Shown here piece by piece: positions 7,599-15,956 of a stretch of 64,000 nucleotides of DNA. The translations under genes were made by a program, and so were the position numbers. Where the stretch lies: positions 2,180,501 through 2,244,500 of the forward strand of contig NZ_CP073747.1 in NCBI RefSeq assembly GCF_024398015.1, in the 5' to 3' direction. The DNA is from Kordiimonas sp. SCSIO 12610 (GTDB taxonomy: Bacteria; Pseudomonadota; Alphaproteobacteria; Sphingomonadales; Kordiimonadaceae). The notes under the pieces are model-generated. The model was not told the origin of the DNA. It saw only the letters and a program-made list of their open reading frames with translations, and made no database searches. Within the stretch, counting starts at the first letter, position 1. Every line of letters begins with the position of its first letter.

Positions 7599-8039
7599 AT
7601 GGCAGAGATCAACACATCAGGAAGTTTTGCCCAAGGAGTGTCCTTGCGCTCAACAACCGCAAACAACACTAATATCACAGTACCACAATCGGTTGAAACC
7701 GACGTAGCACCAGAACTTGCCGTTCCTGAAACCAGCGTTGCAGATGCAATTTCTGACAGGGAAGCACTGCAAGCTCGCAGAGATGCTCTTGAGCTAGATG
7801 ACAGCACAGACCCGCTTGCACAAGCCGCCGAAGCTATCAGTGAATTTATTCCTGATACGGAAGCTTTTGCAAACACGACACTTCGTATCGAACAAGACGA
7901 AGCTACAGGTCGGTTTGTGTATCAAAGCATTGATAATGCTTCTGGTGAGGTTTTGCGTCAGTTCCCACCAGAACAGATATTAGAGTTTTTGGCTTTTTAT
8001 AGAGAACCCGAAGGTATTGTCGTAGACGACGAAGCCTAA
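7599..8039 (+). CDS. FlaG family protein
   Basis: 146 residues. The N-terminal ~75 are disordered (Thr/Asn/Ala). Residues about 93-136 (LRIEQDEATGRFVYQSIDN, GEVLRQFPPEQILEFLAFY) match the FlaG domain, whose hallmark is a charged beta pair followed by R-x-x-P-x-E-x-x-L. FlaG proteins influence filament length or flagellin assembly. Read-through from the third flagellin across the UUCG hairpin is the likely source of its message. A GGAG lies 7 bases upstream of the ATG. Confidence 0.82.
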   Translation: MAEINTSGSFAQGVSLRSTTANNTNITVPQSVETDVAPELAVPETSVADAISDREALQARRDALELDDSTDPLAQAAEAISEFIPDTEAFANTTLRIEQDEATGRFVYQSIDNASGEVLRQFPPEQILEFLAFYREPEGIVVDDEA

Positions 8040-8069
8040 GGAAAATAAGTACCTTCCATTTCTGGGACA

Positions 8070-8104
8070 CATAGAAATATATCTATTTCTATGAACCCTT
8101 TTTT
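8070..8104 (+). terminator. Terminator after flaG
   Basis: CATAGAAATA-TATC-TATTTCTATG is a perfect 10-bp, A/T-rich stem (8070-8093), followed four bases later by a T run at 8098-8104. Confidence 0.55.
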
Positions 8105-8204
8105 TCGTTCTATCGTCTTGTATATTTTCCATATCATTAATTGCACTCCGTGGTTTCTTTGCTATAAGATTAATCAGAATGATTAAGTGATAGCGGAGTC
8201 CCAA

Positions 8205-9071
8205 ATGTCAGTTGACGATCCAACACAAAATACACGTTTTTCAGGCACTGATAATTATGTAGCTACAGACGATTTAAAAGTGGCTGTTAATGCTGCTGCA
8301 ACGCTGAAGCGCCCTCTTCTCATCAAGGGTGAGCCAGGCACAGGCAAAACTGTTCTCGCGCAAGAAGTTGCGAAGGCTTTCAATACAGACCTGATTGAAT
8401 GGCACATTAAATCGACAACAAAAGCCCATCAGGGGCTTTATGAATATGATGCTGTGTCTCGACTTCGCGATAGTCAACTCGGTGACGAGAAGGTTAAAGA
8501 TATCAAGAATTATATCAAACGCGGCAAACTGTGGGAGGCATTTACCCACGATACAACGCCTGTGTTATTAATCGATGAAATTGATAAGGCCGATATCGAA
8601 TTTCCGAATGACCTTCTGCTTGAGCTCGATCGCATGGAATTTCATGTTTATGAAACCGGCGAAACCGTTAAGGCCGTTAATCGCCCCCTAGTTATTATTA
8701 CATCGAATAATGAAAAAGAATTACCTGACGCGTTCCTGCGAAGGTGTTTTTTCCACTATATTAAATTCCCTGACGAAGCGACAATGCTTGATATTATCAA
8801 CGTACACTATCCTGATATTAAGAAAGAGCTAGCCCGCGAAGCGTTGAGTATCTTTTTTGATGTCCGCAACGTTCCTGGCATGAAAAAGAAACCATCAACC
8901 AGCGAACTGCTTGATTGGTTAAAACTATTAATGTCAGAAGACCTTCCTATGGATGTTCTAAAGTCCAAAGATCCTAAAACGCTCATTCCGCCGCTTCATG
9001 GTGCATTGATTAAAAACGAGCAGGATATTCACCTGTTTGAGCGCCTCGCCTTTATGAGTAAACGTGCATAG
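8205..9071 (+). CDS. MoxR-family AAA+ ATPase
   Basis: 288 residues from ATG 8205, which follows AGCGGAG; a GTG at 8187 is a weaker alternative. Walker A is GEPGTGKT (about 42-49), Walker B is VLLIDEIDKAD (about 120-130), sensor 1 is ITSNNEKELPDAFLRRC. MoxR ATPases act as chaperones that, with a VWA-domain partner, insert metals or remodel enzyme complexes. The VWA gene follows 9 bases later, the classical pair. No obvious client enzyme lies next door. Confidence 0.9.
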   Translation: MSVDDPTQNTRFSGTDNYVATDDLKVAVNAAATLKRPLLIKGEPGTGKTVLAQEVAKAFNTDLIEWHIKSTTKAHQGLYEYDAVSRLRDSQLGDEKVKDIKNYIKRGKLWEAFTHDTTPVLLIDEIDKADIEFPNDLLLELDRMEFHVYETGETVKAVNRPLVIITSNNEKELPDAFLRRCFFHYIKFPDEATMLDIINVHYPDIKKELAREALSIFFDVRNVPGMKKKPSTSELLDWLKLLMSEDLPMDVLKSKDPKTLIPPLHGALIKNEQDIHLFERLAFMSKRA

Positions 9072-9080
9072 GAAACTGCT

Positions 9081-10253
9081 ATGTTCACAAACTTCTTCTA
9101 TGAGCTTAAGGACGGCGGCGTTCCTGTTAGTATTAATGAATATTTGACACTAATGGAAGCGCTGAAGGCTGGTTGCACGGACTATGAAATTGATCAGTTT
9201 TATTTTCTTGCGCGATCCACTTTCGTCAAGGATGAAAAAAACCTGGACAAATTTGATCGTATATTTGGAAAGGTTTTCCAAGGCATTGAGTTTATAGGGG
9301 AAGAAAGCGTCGAAATTCCTGAAGAGTGGCTCAGAAAAATGGCAGAGCTTCATCTAACGCAGGAAGAAATGGACGAAATCGAATCCCTCGGCGATTGGGA
9401 TAAGATTATGGAAACCCTGAAAAAACGCCTCGAAGAACAGGAAAAACGCCACCAAGGCGGTAATAAATGGATTGGTACCGCCGGCCGCAGTCCCTTTGGC
9501 GCCTATGGCTACAATCCTGAAGGTGTTCGTATAGGTCAGGATAAAGGGCGCCATGGCAAGGCCATTAAAGTTTGGGACAAACGAGAATTTAAAAATCTCG
9601 ATGACAGTGTCGAATTAGGTACCCGAAATATCAAAGTGGCACTTAGGAAGATACGCCAATTTGCCCGTGAAGGAGAGGCGACTGAACTAGACCTGGATGA
9701 TACAATCCGGTCAACAGCACATAAGGGCTATTTGGATATTAAAATGGTCCCGGAACGTCACAACGCTGTTAAAATTCTATTGTTTTTTGATGTTGGCGGT
9801 TCTATGGATCCACATATTAAAATATGTGAAGAGCTGTTTTCCGCTGCACGGTCAGAATTTAAGCATTTAGAATTTTTCTACTTTCACAACTGTCTTTATG
9901 AAGGCGTGTGGAAAGATAACAAGCGTAGACACAATGAAGTCATTTCAACCATGGACGTGCTTCACACCTATCCCCATGATTATAAAATTATTATTGTAGG
10001 TGATGCCTCGATGAGCCCATACGAAATTGCTTATCCGGGCGGCTCCGTCGAGCATTGGAATGAAGAATCCGGGGAAACATGGCTGAGACGGCTTCTTAAC
10101 GTTTATTCTAAATCAATTTGGCTAAATCCAATTCCCGAAAAACATTGGGAATACGGTCAATCTATTCAAATGATTAAACAATTGATGGAAAACCGTATGT
10201 TCCCCTTAAGCCTCTCAGGCCTGGAGGACGCAATAAAGGAATTACGGCGCTAA
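9081..10253 (+). CDS. VWA-domain CoxE-like protein
   Basis: 390 residues. The N-terminal 230 form the CoxE-like region (MFTNFFYELKDGGVPVSINE), with an acidic/basic helix at about 95-125. A von Willebrand A domain starts near 230, where the metal site reads DVGGSM (about 237-242) instead of the canonical DxSxS, so one Ser ligand is Gly. It is the partner of the MoxR ATPase directly upstream. This pair often matures metalloenzymes or controls membrane complexes; the client here is unknown. Confidence 0.88.
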   Translation: MFTNFFYELKDGGVPVSINEYLTLMEALKAGCTDYEIDQFYFLARSTFVKDEKNLDKFDRIFGKVFQGIEFIGEESVEIPEEWLRKMAELHLTQEEMDEIESLGDWDKIMETLKKRLEEQEKRHQGGNKWIGTAGRSPFGAYGYNPEGVRIGQDKGRHGKAIKVWDKREFKNLDDSVELGTRNIKVALRKIRQFAREGEATELDLDDTIRSTAHKGYLDIKMVPERHNAVKILLFFDVGGSMDPHIKICEELFSAARSEFKHLEFFYFHNCLYEGVWKDNKRRHNEVISTMDVLHTYPHDYKIIIVGDASMSPYEIAYPGGSVEHWNEESGETWLRRLLNVYSKSIWLNPIPEKHWEYGQSIQMIKQLMENRMFPLSLSGLEDAIKELRR

Positions 10254-10259
10254 ACACAA

Positions 10260-10286
10260 GAAAGGCCGCAAATGCGACCTTTCGAT
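10260..10286. terminator. Hairpin between convergent genes
   Basis: GAAAGGCCGC-AAAT-GCGACCTTTC is a 9-of-10 bp stem between the stops of the convergent VWA and TonB-C genes. It has no long T run, so termination strength is uncertain. Confidence 0.45.
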
Positions 10287-10329
10287 AGTGATTTCCTTTT
10301 CACAAAGGTTTCTTATGCGTTTGAGCCAA

Positions 10330-10824
10330 TTATTCTGCGGTGTTAGGGCTCAAAATTTCAATACTAGCGCTTAGAGGGCCGCGATTTTGCGCAACATCTG
10401 AGCCAGTAACTGTACCTTGACGCTGTAGGCTTTTATATTCGAAATAATTATCAGCAATATGGTAATTTAACTGTACTGCAAATGTCATTGTTTCGCCTTC
10501 ATAGCCTTCCGGAATTGCTGGGAAATCAGCTTTGCGAACAACAGAACGCGATGCAGAATTCAGGAAACGGCTACTTGTTTTCTGTGTACGCTTTGACTTG
10601 ACGACATTGCCGTCACGGTCAATCGTTATCTGATACCGTGCTGAACCTTCATCCCCAGCACGTACAGCAAATGATGGATAGGTCATAACCTTATCAATTG
10701 AATTTCCGGCGCTCTTTGCCCAAGCTTGCAAATTATTATCCGCATCAGCAGATGCTGACGCTGAGAAGGCTGCCGCTGAAATTGCTGCAAGTGCCAAAAT
10801 AGTTTTTCTAGTTTTGTTAATCAT
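10330..10824 (-). CDS. Secreted TonB C-terminal-like protein
   Basis: 164 residues. A signal peptide spans about 1-27 (MINKTRKTILALAAISAAAF, then SASASA). Residues about 48-125 (YPSFAVRAGDEGSARYQITI, DRDGNVVKSKRTQKTSSRFL) match the TonB C-terminal fold, in which the pattern G-x-x-x-V-x-x-x-I-D-x-x-G is typical. There is no Pro-rich linker or membrane anchor, so it is not a classical energy transducer. The ribosome site is GAGGAT. Free periplasmic TonB-C proteins are common in this class but their role is unclear. Confidence 0.75.
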   Translation of the reverse strand: MINKTRKTILALAAISAAAFSASASADADNNLQAWAKSAGNSIDKVMTYPSFAVRAGDEGSARYQITIDRDGNVVKSKRTQKTSSRFLNSASRSVVRKADFPAIPEGYEGETMTFAVQLNYHIADNYFEYKSLQRQGTVTGSDVAQNRGPLSASIEILSPNTAE

Positions 10825-11281
10825 GGTTTCATCCTCGCTTTGTTTTTACACACCCAGTATTGGGCCCCTATCTTGGGTGTTCGTGTTAACTATTACTTGT
10901 TGCTATCGTTTTTATTATTCTTATCTCTGTGTCCTATTATTTGACGGACACTTAGGAAATAAGCATCGGTTTGTTCCGATAACTTATACTTAGTAACTAA
11001 AAACGAGAATGTAAGGGCCTGTCGATAAAACGCCTTAACTTTGCGTTTTTCCGCTAAACCTTTATGACTTCAGTCCCTAAACCACTATACCTTAAGTCTT
11101 AATTTGTAATATTACCTTCATATAAATGACTGTAAAATCTTGATAATTTACACTATAAATCGACTCAATAAATTATATTGACCTATTCCTTACAGGCTAT
11201 ATTGATTATTTTGAAAATAGTTTACCTTGCGAGAGAGGCTGTAAACTATGATTTGCAATTATTGAAATATTGGACAATGAA
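10825..11281. other. Long intergenic region between divergent genes
   Basis: A/T-rich, holding the promoters of the TonB-C gene and the alkaline phosphatase. An inverted repeat ACACCCA...TGGGTGT lies at 10850-10880, in the leader of the minus-strand gene. TGTAAA...TTTACA at about 11130 is a weak dyad. No convincing Pho box (two CTGTCAT-like repeats) was found. Confidence 0.5.
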
Positions 11282-12760
11282 ATGCGATTGACCCGTTTCC
11301 AAACGTTGGCAACAACATTACTATTTACTACAAGTGCATTGTGTGCACCAACCGTGCTGGCTGATGAAGATTGGCTCAATGATGGCAAGAAAGCTATCGC
11401 GGAAAGACTGGCAACTCAACCTAACACCAAACGCGCTAAAAACGTAATATTGTTCGTTGGCGATGGAATGGGCATTTCCACCTTAACTGCTGGTCGCATT
11501 CGTGAAGGCCAATTGCGCGGTGAAAGTGGTGAAGAAAATTATTTGTCATTCGAAAAGTTTCCTTACACTGCGCTTGTCAAAACCTACAATATCGATGCAC
11601 AGGTTCCTGACTCCGCCGGAACGGCATCTGCCCTGAATACTGGTTCCAAAACGCGTATCGGCGTTATCAACACAGGCCCAGACCAACCACAAGGCGTTTG
11701 TGAAGGTTCCCAGTCCACGAATTTGAAACCCCTCGCCTACTATGCAGAGCAAGCAGGGTTAAGTACTGGCATTGTCAGCACTGCGCGTCTCACGCATGCG
11801 ACACCAGCTGCTGTTTATGCCCATAGCCCCTCCAGAAATTGGGAAAACGACACTGCCATTCCAGAAGACCAGCGAGGCCAGGGCTGTGAAGATATCGCGA
11901 AACAGATTTTAGGCAGCCTGGACGGCGATGGATTAGAAGTTGCTCTTGGTGGCGGTAAAGGTAATTTCTTACCTGACACAGAAGGGGGTTGGCGCAAAGA
12001 CGGCCTCAATATACCAGCTGAGTGGGTTTCAAGCCGCGACAATTCCCACTATGTTACAGATACGAAGAGTTTAAAAGCGATCGATCTTGATAAAACGGAT
12101 CGGCTTCTAGGTCTTTTCGGCAATTCCCACATGGATTTTGACGCACAAAATAACGAAGATCAGCCATCTTTGTCAGATTTAACTGAAACAGCCATCAAGC
12201 TCCTCTCTAAAAATGATGGTGGGTATTACCTTATGGTTGAAGGCGGCAGGATTGACCATGCCCATCACGGCGGCAATGCATATAATGCTCTCGGTGAAAC
12301 CGTAGCGCTATCCGCAGCCGTTAAACGCGCGATGGAACTTGTTGACCTTGAAGAAACACTGATTCTGGTAACGGCGGACCATAGCCATGTCTTTACAATT
12401 GCTGGATACCCAGAGCGCGGGAATCCCATATTAGGTCTCGTCAAGCCACCGCATAGCGAAGACGGTGATTATACAAAAGCCGAGGACGGCAAGCCATACA
12501 CAACGCTCGGATATCATAATGGTCATGGTGCAATTTCTGGTGAAAGAGCGGATTTGACCCATGAAAATGTCCAAGACCCACGTTACCTGCAACAAGCCGC
12601 CATTCCATTAGGCAGCGAGACACACGGCGGCGAAGATGTTGCTTTGTTTGGCATCGGACCATGGGCGCATTTGGTAAGAGGAACCATGGAGCAAAATGTT
12701 GTTTTTCACATTATGGACCATGCACTAAACTTACGCGAACGCGCGGGTAATAAAGAGTAA
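11282..12760 (+). CDS. Alkaline phosphatase (PhoA family)
   Basis: 492 residues from ATG 11282; an upstream in-frame TTG at 11270 is possible. A signal peptide spans about 1-27. Metal and catalytic motifs are complete: VILFVGDGMG (Asp61), the nucleophile in VPDSAGTASA (Ser111), EGGRIDHAHHGGN, TADHSH and ETHGGEDVALF. It hydrolyses phosphomonoesters in the periplasm using two Zn and one Mg. The ribosome site is poor. It stands alone, with a strong bidirectional terminator behind it. Regulation by phosphate is likely for the family but no Pho box was recognised. Confidence 0.95.
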   Translation: MRLTRFQTLATTLLFTTSALCAPTVLADEDWLNDGKKAIAERLATQPNTKRAKNVILFVGDGMGISTLTAGRIREGQLRGESGEENYLSFEKFPYTALVKTYNIDAQVPDSAGTASALNTGSKTRIGVINTGPDQPQGVCEGSQSTNLKPLAYYAEQAGLSTGIVSTARLTHATPAAVYAHSPSRNWENDTAIPEDQRGQGCEDIAKQILGSLDGDGLEVALGGGKGNFLPDTEGGWRKDGLNIPAEWVSSRDNSHYVTDTKSLKAIDLDKTDRLLGLFGNSHMDFDAQNNEDQPSLSDLTETAIKLLSKNDGGYYLMVEGGRIDHAHHGGNAYNALGETVALSAAVKRAMELVDLEETLILVTADHSHVFTIAGYPERGNPILGLVKPPHSEDGDYTKAEDGKPYTTLGYHNGHGAISGERADLTHENVQDPRYLQQAAIPLGSETHGGEDVALFGIGPWAHLVRGTMEQNVVFHIMDHALNLRERAGNKE

Positions 12761-12780
12761 AATCGGCCAATGACACCCAC

Positions 12781-12810
12781 AAAAAAGCCTTCCAAATGGA
12801 AGGCTTTTTT
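12781..12810. terminator. Bidirectional terminator
   Basis: AAAAAAGCCTTCC-AAAT-GGAAGGCTTTTTT is a perfect 13-bp stem that supplies a T run on both strands. It serves the phosphatase and the convergent methyltransferase gene. Confidence 0.95.
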
Positions 12811-12812
12811 CT

Positions 12813-13580
12813 TTATGGCTTTCTAAATTTTAGAATGAAACGATCGGTACGTCCCCTCACCGAAGGGTCCCACATAGGAATATCATGAGGGTCGCTATCG
12901 TTTGCTAAAATATCACTTTCAGCTTCCAAGACAAAACCAACCGATTTCATCTCTGCGATCACCAATTCGGGGTCAATGCGGTGTAATTTCTGAGCGACAC
13001 TATGCCCAGAACCAGAAATCGCAACATGATCGATAATTCCAACGACCCCTCCTTTTTTGACGCTTTTAAAGACTTCCCGTAGCATTTTATTCACGTCAAA
13101 TTCGGGCCAATCATCAGTCTGGATATAAAAGTCATGATACGCCAACGCCATGATCACGAAATCATACGTATCGTTATCTAACTTCAAGTCCGCAGGTTCC
13201 GCCTGTAACAGAGTGACATTTGCAAGACGCCTGTCATTATAGCGATCTTCCAGATCATAACTCATAATTCGGCGATAAGCCTGATTATTGTGGGCAGTTA
13301 CATTTCCACTCTGACCAACAGAGCGCGAGAGGATTTCCGTATAATATCCACCGCCAGAAAAAATATCCAAGACGGTATCGCCCTCTTGAAGCCCAAGGAA
13401 GCGCAATACCTCGGCAGGTTTTCTAAGAGGATCACGGTTTTTGTCTGATCGTTTACGCTCTGGGGCTACAAGCGCGTCATCAATGAAATCAGGCGAAATA
13501 GCCAAAATATCAAAAGAAAATATAGATAGAGCAAGTGCACCAGTTATTATCGCCGAAGTCAAACCAGAAACTTTATTCAT
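12813..13580 (-). CDS. Exported class I SAM-dependent methyltransferase-like protein
   Basis: 255 residues. The first ~28 form a signal-like hydrophobic segment (SAIITGALALSIFSFDILA). The Rossmann SAM-binding motif I is VLDIFSGGGYYTEIL (about 69-83); the post-motif acidic region is YDFVIMALAYHDFY; a later motif is GGVVGIIDH. The closest family by pattern is the predicted methyltransferase group COG4798, whose members often carry a signal peptide. An exported enzyme has no obvious SAM source, so either the segment is a membrane anchor or the fold has another job. The ribosome site is GAGGAC. Confidence 0.8.
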   Translation of the reverse strand: MNKVSGLTSAIITGALALSIFSFDILAISPDFIDDALVAPERKRSDKNRDPLRKPAEVLRFLGLQEGDTVLDIFSGGGYYTEILSRSVGQSGNVTAHNNQAYRRIMSYDLEDRYNDRRLANVTLLQAEPADLKLDNDTYDFVIMALAYHDFYIQTDDWPEFDVNKMLREVFKSVKKGGVVGIIDHVAISGSGHSVAQKLHRIDPELVIAEMKSVGFVLEAESDILANDSDPHDIPMWDPSVRGRTDRFILKFRKP

Positions 13581-13669
13581 TACAGTCCTCTTTTCAACAG
13601 CTTGTGCTGACCACTCGTTACATACAAAATACAGATATAAACATAACCTATTTTGACAAATATCAATGT

Positions 13670-14167
13670 CTATGTCGAATATTTCTCAATTGCGTCGTTC
13701 AAACTATCGGTCAGCTTTTTGCCGATTTCTCCGCCGTCTCCGCTTACCCGGCCACGAATAACTGCCCTCATCGCATCGATATGAGATTTTATTAACTCAA
13801 CCCTATTGTCTGCATAATCGCTGGAACTTGAGGTAAATCCGTACAAAGAGTCTGCAAAAGCAGTAATAAGCGGGTATCCAAATGTTCCCCCCTGCCCCTT
13901 CATATCATGCGCCATATGATTAATGGCTTCAAAACAGTCCCGGCGATCCTCTGGTGTATCAACACAGCGTCCATGTTGTTCTTGCAATTTAGCAATCAAG
14001 CCCGAAACCCAATCTGGATAATCTTCGGACATTTTGCTAAGCGCTTGCTGTGCCGCCTCTAGCGCTTCTTCAGAAATCGAGGCTTGTCCACCGCCAAGGC
14101 CCGCTGTTTTCTCGCGCAAGCGATTTTGAAACCGATAAAATCTGACAATGACAGGTTTATTAGCCAC
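13670..14167 (-). CDS. Histidine phosphotransfer (Hpt) domain protein
   Basis: 165 residues. I chose GTG 14167 because GGAG sits 7 bases upstream and the start overlaps the response-regulator stop, giving translational coupling. A longer frame from 14197 has no such site. The Hpt signature is INHMAHDMKGQGGTFGYPL with the phospho-acceptor His87. The region before it (about 30-65) is a helical extension. It should receive or pass phosphate within a multi-step relay, most simply with a hybrid kinase elsewhere, since its partner receiver lacks the usual Asp. Confidence 0.85.
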   Translation of the reverse strand: MANKPVIVRFYRFQNRLREKTAGLGGGQASISEEALEAAQQALSKMSEDYPDWVSGLIAKLQEQHGRCVDTPEDRRDCFEAINHMAHDMKGQGGTFGYPLITAFADSLYGFTSSSSDYADNRVELIKSHIDAMRAVIRGRVSGDGGEIGKKLTDSLNDAIEKYST

Positions 14168-14711
14168 GGATAATCTCCACGCCTTCGCTTTTATCATTCA
14201 AAACACGACGGTCAGGACCATCGATATTCATCCTCCGTCTTCGTCTGTCAGGGCCAAAAAAGTCCTTTGTATGAACAAACTGGCGTGGACGCTCGATTAT
14301 CGAGGTAAGCTTTTCACCAATATTTTTGATCGTGAAGGGTTTCGCCAGCATTTCAGTAACACCCATTTCACGGGCCTGAAGCACTCTCTCGGGCTCTGTA
14401 TAACTCGTAATCATGACAAAAGGCACAAACCGGTCTGGGCTATCCTTGTGGCGCCTAACCCAACGAAGGAACATCATTCCATCCACCGGCGACATATCCC
14501 AGTTAGAAATAACAATGTCAATTTGTTGTACCCCCACCTTCATAGGCTCATTCTTAACTTGCTGAAGGAAATTGATGGCATCACCGCCGTGTTCAAGAGC
14601 GTATACATTCCCAACACCAAGAACTTTAAGAGAATTGATTAAGAGCGAACGAATGAATGGGCTATCCTCAGCCAAAAGAACATTCAACCGATCAAAATCA
14701 TAATCACTCAT
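14160..14711 (-). CDS. Receiver-domain protein with Asn at phospho-acceptor site
   Basis: 183 residues: a CheY-like receiver (about 8-130) and a basic tail holding GPDRRRRR and GPDRR, a motif seen in many alphaproteobacterial single-domain regulators. The acidic pocket (Glu15, Asp16), Thr102 and Lys124 are present. The phospho-site reads IVISNWDMSPVDG: aligned with CheY-type SDWNMP, the Asp is Asn70 and an Asp appears at position 72. The codon AAC was checked directly in the sequence. It may be a pseudo-receiver, or Asp72 may substitute. It is translationally coupled to the Hpt gene. Confidence 0.85.
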   Translation of the reverse strand: MSDYDFDRLNVLLAEDSPFIRSLLINSLKVLGVGNVYALEHGGDAINFLQQVKNEPMKVGVQQIDIVISNWDMSPVDGMMFLRWVRRHKDSPDRFVPFVMITSYTEPERVLQAREMGVTEMLAKPFTIKNIGEKLTSIIERPRQFVHTKDFFGPDRRRRRMNIDGPDRRVLNDKSEGVEIIRG

Positions 14712-14827
14712 AAAATACCCTTATTTCTTTTATTGTCTGTATTTGTAACAGGTTTATCTGAATATTCGTATGTCTTAGGCGCAATCGAATGGCAAGGTCA
14801 ATCAATACTGTATCTTTTCAAGACCTG

Positions 14828-15187
14828 CTATTCGGTATCACCCTTTAAAATCAACTGTATATGACTAATCAGTTCATCAAGGCGGGCCTTTAATTCACTT
14901 AGGCAATCCAAACGAGCAGCTTCATTTTCATACGGCCCTTCCAGGAATTCTGCCCGTTCACCTTGTTTTGCTGTACGCCAAGCGCCAAGGCTACGGGCTG
15001 CGCCTTTAAGCTTATGTGCGCGCTCTTTCCAGTTATCTGCATCAGAAGCAACTAGTAATTCATAATATTGTGGGGCATTTTCAACAAACACACGCAGCGC
15101 ACTGTCGCGTACATCATCATTACCACCAGTGAATTCAGACAAGTGTACTAAATCAAGTATAACGCTTTCGTCCCAGTTTGTATCCAC
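14828..15187 (-). CDS. Small Hpt-domain protein
   Basis: 119 residues, a stand-alone Hpt domain. The motif ERAHKLKGAARSLGAW carries phospho-acceptor His58. It starts with GTG at 15187, preceded by AGGGGG. It lies 116 bases upstream of the receiver gene on the same strand, so the three genes probably form one signalling unit. No kinase is present in the window. Confidence 0.85.
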   Translation of the reverse strand: MDTNWDESVILDLVHLSEFTGGNDDVRDSALRVFVENAPQYYELLVASDADNWKERAHKLKGAARSLGAWRTAKQGERAEFLEGPYENEAARLDCLSELKARLDELISHIQLILKGDTE

Positions 15188-15363
15188 AAGAACCCCCTTT
15201 TATTCTGATACATTGTGATTACTAGACACTCTTAAACTGCGTTCATAACAATAGCTAACTCAATATAGTACCAAACATATTGCTGTCCAGTTCTTATGCA
15301 TTTCAAATCTTATGCGTTTCAAACTGGGCGATCCGAAAGAATAAACGTGGTGGTGGAATGACG

Positions 15364-15603
15364 TTATTTGTCGTTTTCAAATAACTTTCGACCTGCCTCC
15401 GTTAGTTTACAGACTAACCAGTCAGGTTTAAGAGGGTTATGATACCATGGCTCACACCATCCCTTGGTCATGCATGCTTTTATCGTTTGCTCTTTATAAC
15501 GCTGCCCCTTTTCATCAAAAAGAGGTAGTTTCCCGCCCGGTTGGGAGAGCCCCCGCTTTAAAAACTTGTATTGGATTGAAGTTGGTTTTGGTGCACTTGG
15601 CAT
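15364..15603 (-). CDS. Conserved small hypothetical protein
   Basis: 79 residues, basic. The sequence TSIQYKFLKRGLSQPGGKLP, then KACMTKGWCEPW and LTEAGRKLFEN suggests a small winged-helix-like fold: the ending LVCKLTEAGRKLF resembles the wing of MarR-type proteins. There are two Cys (near 44 and 49). No operon partner is evident. The function is unknown. Confidence 0.6.
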   Translation of the reverse strand: MPSAPKPTSIQYKFLKRGLSQPGGKLPLFDEKGQRYKEQTIKACMTKGWCEPWYHNPLKPDWLVCKLTEAGRKLFENDK

Positions 15604-15956
15604 AATATGACTCGGTTATTTTCTAAGCTTCTTCTTTCCAAACAAGCAAAATAGTCTTTCAAGCACAGACCTTGTTCAATATCTGGATCATAATCATGCC
15701 ACATCTCTGATGCAAGTTATGCACAATTTAGCGTATACTTGAATGCCATTACTCAAAATGAATTAAACGCCTATTGTCATTTTCAATTGGTATCTTGCTG
15801 AATATGATGTTTAATCATAAACACATTTGATAATGCTGCAAACGCACCATAAGGCAGCATGGATATCAAAACCGTTTGGCAGGTCGGGAAATGCATCGAA
15901 ACTTCGTCTCTGTTGCATTTATTGAAGCGAATTAAAGAACACAAGCGATCATTAGA
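15604..15956. other. Intergenic region without recognised elements
   Basis: 353 bases between the divergent small gene and the coiled-coil gene. It must hold both promoters; I see no clear box, hairpin or repeat. Confidence 0.4.

Noticed and set aside
11100-11281. Pho box before the alkaline phosphatase
   Set aside because: TGTAAA/TTTACA is present but the two CTGTCAT-like repeats required are not.
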